The notes under the pieces were generated by a model. That model was given only the letters and a program-made list of their open reading frames with translations, had not been told where the DNA came from and searched no databases. Of a DNA stretch of 64,000 nucleotides, positions 61,091-64,000 are shown in pieces (the first letter of the stretch is position 1; each line of letters begins with the position of its first letter). The position numbers were made by a program, and so were the translations under genes. Source of the stretch: Balneolales bacterium ANBcel1 (GTDB lineage Bacteria > Bacteroidota > Rhodothermia > Balneolales > Natronogracilivirgulaceae); the NCBI GenBank assembly GCA_029688905.1, contig JARULB010000002.1, positions 62,001-126,000 on the forward strand, read 5' to 3'.

Positions 61091-64000
61091 ATGAAGATCC
61101 ATGCCCACTTCACAAAAAAACTGCAGAATGATCCCTACGGGGATATCCACTTTGAATCCAGGAAATCAGAAATCCGGAATCCGGATGGCTCGATCGTTTT
61201 TTTGCTGGAAAATGTGCAGGTGCCGTCGGGTTGGTCACAGGTATCCACAGATATCATAGCGCAGAAATATTTTCGCAAGGCCGGGGTGCCGGTCAGGTTG
61301 AAGAAAGTAAAAGAAAAGGGTGTCCCGGTTTGGCTGCAGCGTTCGGAAGAGGACAGCGCTGCCATGAAGGAGTTAAAGCCGGAGGAGCGGTACGGACCGG
61401 AGACCGACAGCCGACAGGTATTTGACCGACTGTCGGGAGCATGGACCTACTGGGGATGGAAACACGGCTATTTTGATGAAGAGACCGATGCCCGGACTTT
61501 TTACAATGAAATGAGGTACATGCTGGCGCATCAGATGGCTGCGCCTAACAGTCCACAGTGGTTCAACACCGGCCTCCACTGGGCGTATGGAATCAATGGG
61601 CCTGCCCAGGGACATTATTATGTCGATGCCGGCACGGGCAAGGTACATAAATCCAAAGACGCCTATTCCCGTCCACAGCCTCATGCCTGTTTTATCCAGA
61701 GTGTGAACGACGATCTCGTCAACGAAGGGGGCATCATGGATCTATGGACCCGTGAGGCGCGTCTCTTTAAATACGGGTCGGGAACCGGGACCAACTTCTC
61801 CGACATCCGGGGCGACAGCGAGTCACTCAGCGGTGGCGGCAAGTCATCCGGCCTCATGAGTTTTCTGAAAATCGGCGACCGGGCCGCCGGCGCCATCAAA
61901 TCCGGGGGGACCACCCGCCGGGCCGCCAAGATGGTGACGCTCGATATGGATCATCCGGACATCGAGGAATACATCAACTGGAAGGTCAGGGAAGAGCAAA
62001 AGGTCGCTTCCATCGTTGCCGGTTCGAAGATCTGCGAAAAGCATCTCCGCAATGTGATCCGGCTCTGCCATGAGCCGGTCGTAATCGAAGGCCGTGAATA
62101 CAACGGAAAGGTGAGCCGGGATCCGCAAAAGAACAAGAGGCTCCGCAAGGAGATTCTGGAGGCCAGACGCAATAATGTATCTGTCAATTATATCGAACGG
62201 GTCATTCAGCTTGCGGCGCAGGGGTACAAGGATATCGTCTTTGAATCGTACGACACGGACTGGAATTCCGAGGCCTACAATACGGTAAGCGGACAAAATT
62301 CCAACAATTCCATCCGTGTTCCAAACGACTTCATGAAAGCGTTGAAAAACAACGAGGACTGGCATCTGTATGGCCGGGTGGAACGCAAAAAGGCAGCTGC
62401 CGAGGGACGCAAGCCGGAACCGATGAAAACCCTCAGCGCCCGCGAGCTCTGGGATCAGGTTTCGTATGCGGCGTGGTCCTGTGCGGATCCGGGGACGCAG
62501 TACCATGACACCATCAACGAATGGCATACCTGCCCGGAAGACGGTCCGATCAAAGCCAGCAATCCGTGTTCCGAGTACATGTTTCTGGATGACACGGCCT
62601 GCAACCTGGCCTCTCTCAACCTCATGAAGTTTTATGATGAGAAGCGTCAGCAGTTCCTGGTGGATGATTTCCGCTTTGCTTCGCGGTTGTGGACGGTGGT
62701 GCTGGAAATATCCGTTCTGATGGCGCAGTTTCCGTCGGAGCGTATTGCCGAGTTGTCTTACAAGTTTCGTACCCTTGGTCTGGGATACGCCAATATCGGT
62801 TCATTGCTGATGGTAAACGGCATTCCGTATGACAGCAGGGAAGCCAATGCGATCTGTGGCGCAATCACTGCGATCATGCACATGAGCTCCTATGCTACCA
62901 GTGGCGAAATGGCGGCAGAGCTTGGGGCGTTTCCCGGTTACGAAAAGAACCGGGAGCACATGCTTCGTGTGCTTCGCAACCACCGCAGAGCCGCCTACAA
63001 TGCCGATGAATCGGAGTATGAGGAGCTCACCATCAAGCCGACGGGAATAGATGAGCGCTACTGTCCCGAGTATTTGCTTAAAGCCGCCCGGCAGGATGCC
63101 GACAGAGCGGTGGCCCTTGGCGAAAAACACGGATATCGGAATGCGCAGGTCACCGTTATCGCGCCGACAGGGACCATCGGCCTGGTGATGGATTGCGACA
63201 CGACCGGCATCGAGCCCGATTTTGCATTGGTCAAGTTCAAGAAGCTGGCCGGTGGAGGATATTTCAAGATCATCAACCAGTGTGTTCCGCAGGCACTCCG
63301 CAAGCTGGGATACGATAATAAGAGCATCGAAGAGATTGTCCGGTATGCCAAAGGGCGCGGCTCTCTCAAGGGATGTCCCACGGTCACGCACGAGCGGCTT
63401 GCGGAGGCGGGTTTCACCGACGACAAGATCGAGGCGGTGGAAAAGGCGCTTCCCTCCAGTTTTGATATCAAATTCGCGTTCAATCACTGGACACTTGGTG
63501 AGTCTTTCTGCAAAAACGTGCTGGGCATCGGCGACAATGAACTTGCCGACCCGGGGTTTGATATGCTCCGGCATCTCGGATTCACCCGCAGGGAAATTGA
63601 GCAGGCGAACGATTATGTGTGTGGTACGATGACAGTGGAAGGTGCTCCTCACCTGAAGGAGGAACACTTGCCGGTATTTGACTGCGCCAATAAATGCGGC
63701 CGGACCGGAACCCGGTATATTACGGCCGAAGGCCATATTAATATGATGGCAGCGGCACAGCCGTTCATATCCGGGGCCATATCAAAGACGATTAACCTGC
63801 CCAACGAGGCGACGGTTGATGATATTCAGAGAGTTTATGAGCAGTCGTGGGAAAAAATGCTCAAGGCCAACGCACTCTACCGCGACGGATCAAAACTCAG
63901 CCAGCCGCTGAATGCCATGGCCGATATCATGGATGAGCTGGAAGAAGAGGATGAACAGGAGACATTGCAGCCGGAGTTGCTGCAGCAGCAGGATCAGGTG
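61091..64000 (+). CDS. nrdJ: Class II (adenosylcobalamin-dependent) ribonucleotide reductase, 3' end cut
   Basis: The frame opens at ATG 61091 ([20 protein letters not shown]) and is open to the last base, giving 970 residues without a stop. It reduces ribonucleotides to deoxyribonucleotides using B12. Motifs: [26 protein letters not shown] (active-site Cys), [36 protein letters not shown] with [24 protein letters not shown] and [16 protein letters not shown] followed by [16 protein letters not shown]. No ATP-cone domain is evident at the N-terminus. The C-terminal CxxC reducing tail lies outside the window. No B12-riboswitch box was seen in the 289-bp leader. Not obviously linked to the sugar genes. 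Confidence 0.93.
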   Translation, partial: MKIHAHFTKKLQNDPYGDIHFESRKSEIRNPDGSIVFLLENVQVPSGWSQVSTDIIAQKYFRKAGVPVRLKKVKEKGVPVWLQRSEEDSAAMKELKPEERYGPETDSRQVFDRLSGAWTYWGWKHGYFDEETDARTFYNEMRYMLAHQMAAPNSPQWFNTGLHWAYGINGPAQGHYYVDAGTGKVHKSKDAYSRPQPHACFIQSVNDDLVNEGGIMDLWTREARLFKYGSGTGTNFSDIRGDSESLSGGGKSSGLMSFLKIGDRAAGAIKSGGTTRRAAKMVTLDMDHPDIEEYINWKVREEQKVASIVAGSKICEKHLRNVIRLCHEPVVIEGREYNGKVSRDPQKNKRLRKEILEARRNNVSVNYIERVIQLAAQGYKDIVFESYDTDWNSEAYNTVSGQNSNNSIRVPNDFMKALKNNEDWHLYGRVERKKAAAEGRKPEPMKTLSARELWDQVSYAAWSCADPGTQYHDTINEWHTCPEDGPIKASNPCSEYMFLDDTACNLASLNLMKFYDEKRQQFLVDDFRFASRLWTVVLEISVLMAQFPSERIAELSYKFRTLGLGYANIGSLLMVNGIPYDSREANAICGAITAIMHMSSYATSGEMAAELGAFPGYEKNREHMLRVLRNHRRAAYNADESEYEELTIKPTGIDERYCPEYLLKAARQDADRAVALGEKHGYRNAQVTVIAPTGTIGLVMDCDTTGIEPDFALVKFKKLAGGGYFKIINQCVPQALRKLGYDNKSIEEIVRYAKGRGSLKGCPTVTHERLAEAGFTDDKIEAVEKALPSSFDIKFAFNHWTLGESFCKNVLGIGDNELADPGFDMLRHLGFTRREIEQANDYVCGTMTVEGAPHLKEEHLPVFDCANKCGRTGTRYITAEGHINMMAAAQPFISGAISKTINLPNEATVDDIQRVYEQSWEKMLKANALYRDGSKLSQPLNAMADIMDELEEEDEQETLQPELLQQQDQV

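Noticed and set aside
1-64000. CRISPR arrays, tRNA or rRNA genes, complete insertion sequences
   Set aside because: No regularly spaced repeats, tRNA-like cloverleaf segments, rRNA stretches or transposase genes with terminal repeats were seen by eye; short RNAs could be missed.

Overview
The window looks like chromosome from a Gram-negative member of the Bacteroidota/Balneolota/Rhodothermota group. The evidence is TonB-dependent receptors with N-terminal carboxypeptidase-regulatory domains, a DUF4249 lipoprotein, four large secreted proteins ending in a type IX secretion (T9SS) sorting domain of the NYPNPFN type, a Nudix-type arabinose regulator, and mostly A-rich start regions without Shine-Dalgarno sequences. 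The NYPNPFN signature and a B12-dependent ribonucleotide reductase fit Balneolota-like bacteria best, but that placement is an inference. Most of the window is GC-rich; the first 3.2 kb is clearly AT-rich.

Layout. 1-3.2 kb is the end of an AT-rich polysaccharide cluster (glycosyltransferase, six-hairpin protein, DUF354 protein). It stops at a 43-codon remnant of wecB, after which base composition changes. 3.3-15 kb holds nucleotide-sugar and surface-polysaccharide genes (UDP-HexNAc dehydrogenase, UDP-glucuronate 4-epimerase, sugar transferase, Wzi-like barrel, Stealth-type phosphotransferase, an intact wecB), a TonB receptor/DUF4249 pair, and a 58-residue ORF behind a sigma-54-type promoter. 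15.1-15.8 kb is a higBA toxin-antitoxin pair. 16-23 kb carries two T9SS cargo proteins, one a CotH-kinase protein, and a small outer-membrane barrel. 23-34 kb is mixed: zinc-ribbon protein, purple-acid-phosphatase-like lipoprotein, a GluR0-like potassium channel, a propeller histidine kinase, an acyl-CoA ligase and a Gfo/Idh/MocA oxidoreductase.

33.7-60.8 kb is a large plant-glycan region. It contains a ROK regulator, 4-O-beta-mannosyl-glucose phosphorylase, a secreted DUF5060 glycosidase, a GH3 beta-glucosidase, a TonB receptor, a secreted beta-helix protein, aldose 1-epimerase, GH51 and GH127 arabinofuranosidases, AraR, AraB, AraD, AraA and a sodium symporter. Together they describe extracellular attack on arabinose- and mannose-containing polysaccharide, outer-membrane uptake, trimming to L-arabinose, sodium-driven import and conversion to D-xylulose 5-phosphate. 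No SusD is present beside the receptor. Several short palindromes are shared between promoters here and suggest at least three regulators.

The window ends inside nrdJ. I saw no rRNA or tRNA genes, CRISPR arrays or complete insertion sequences.
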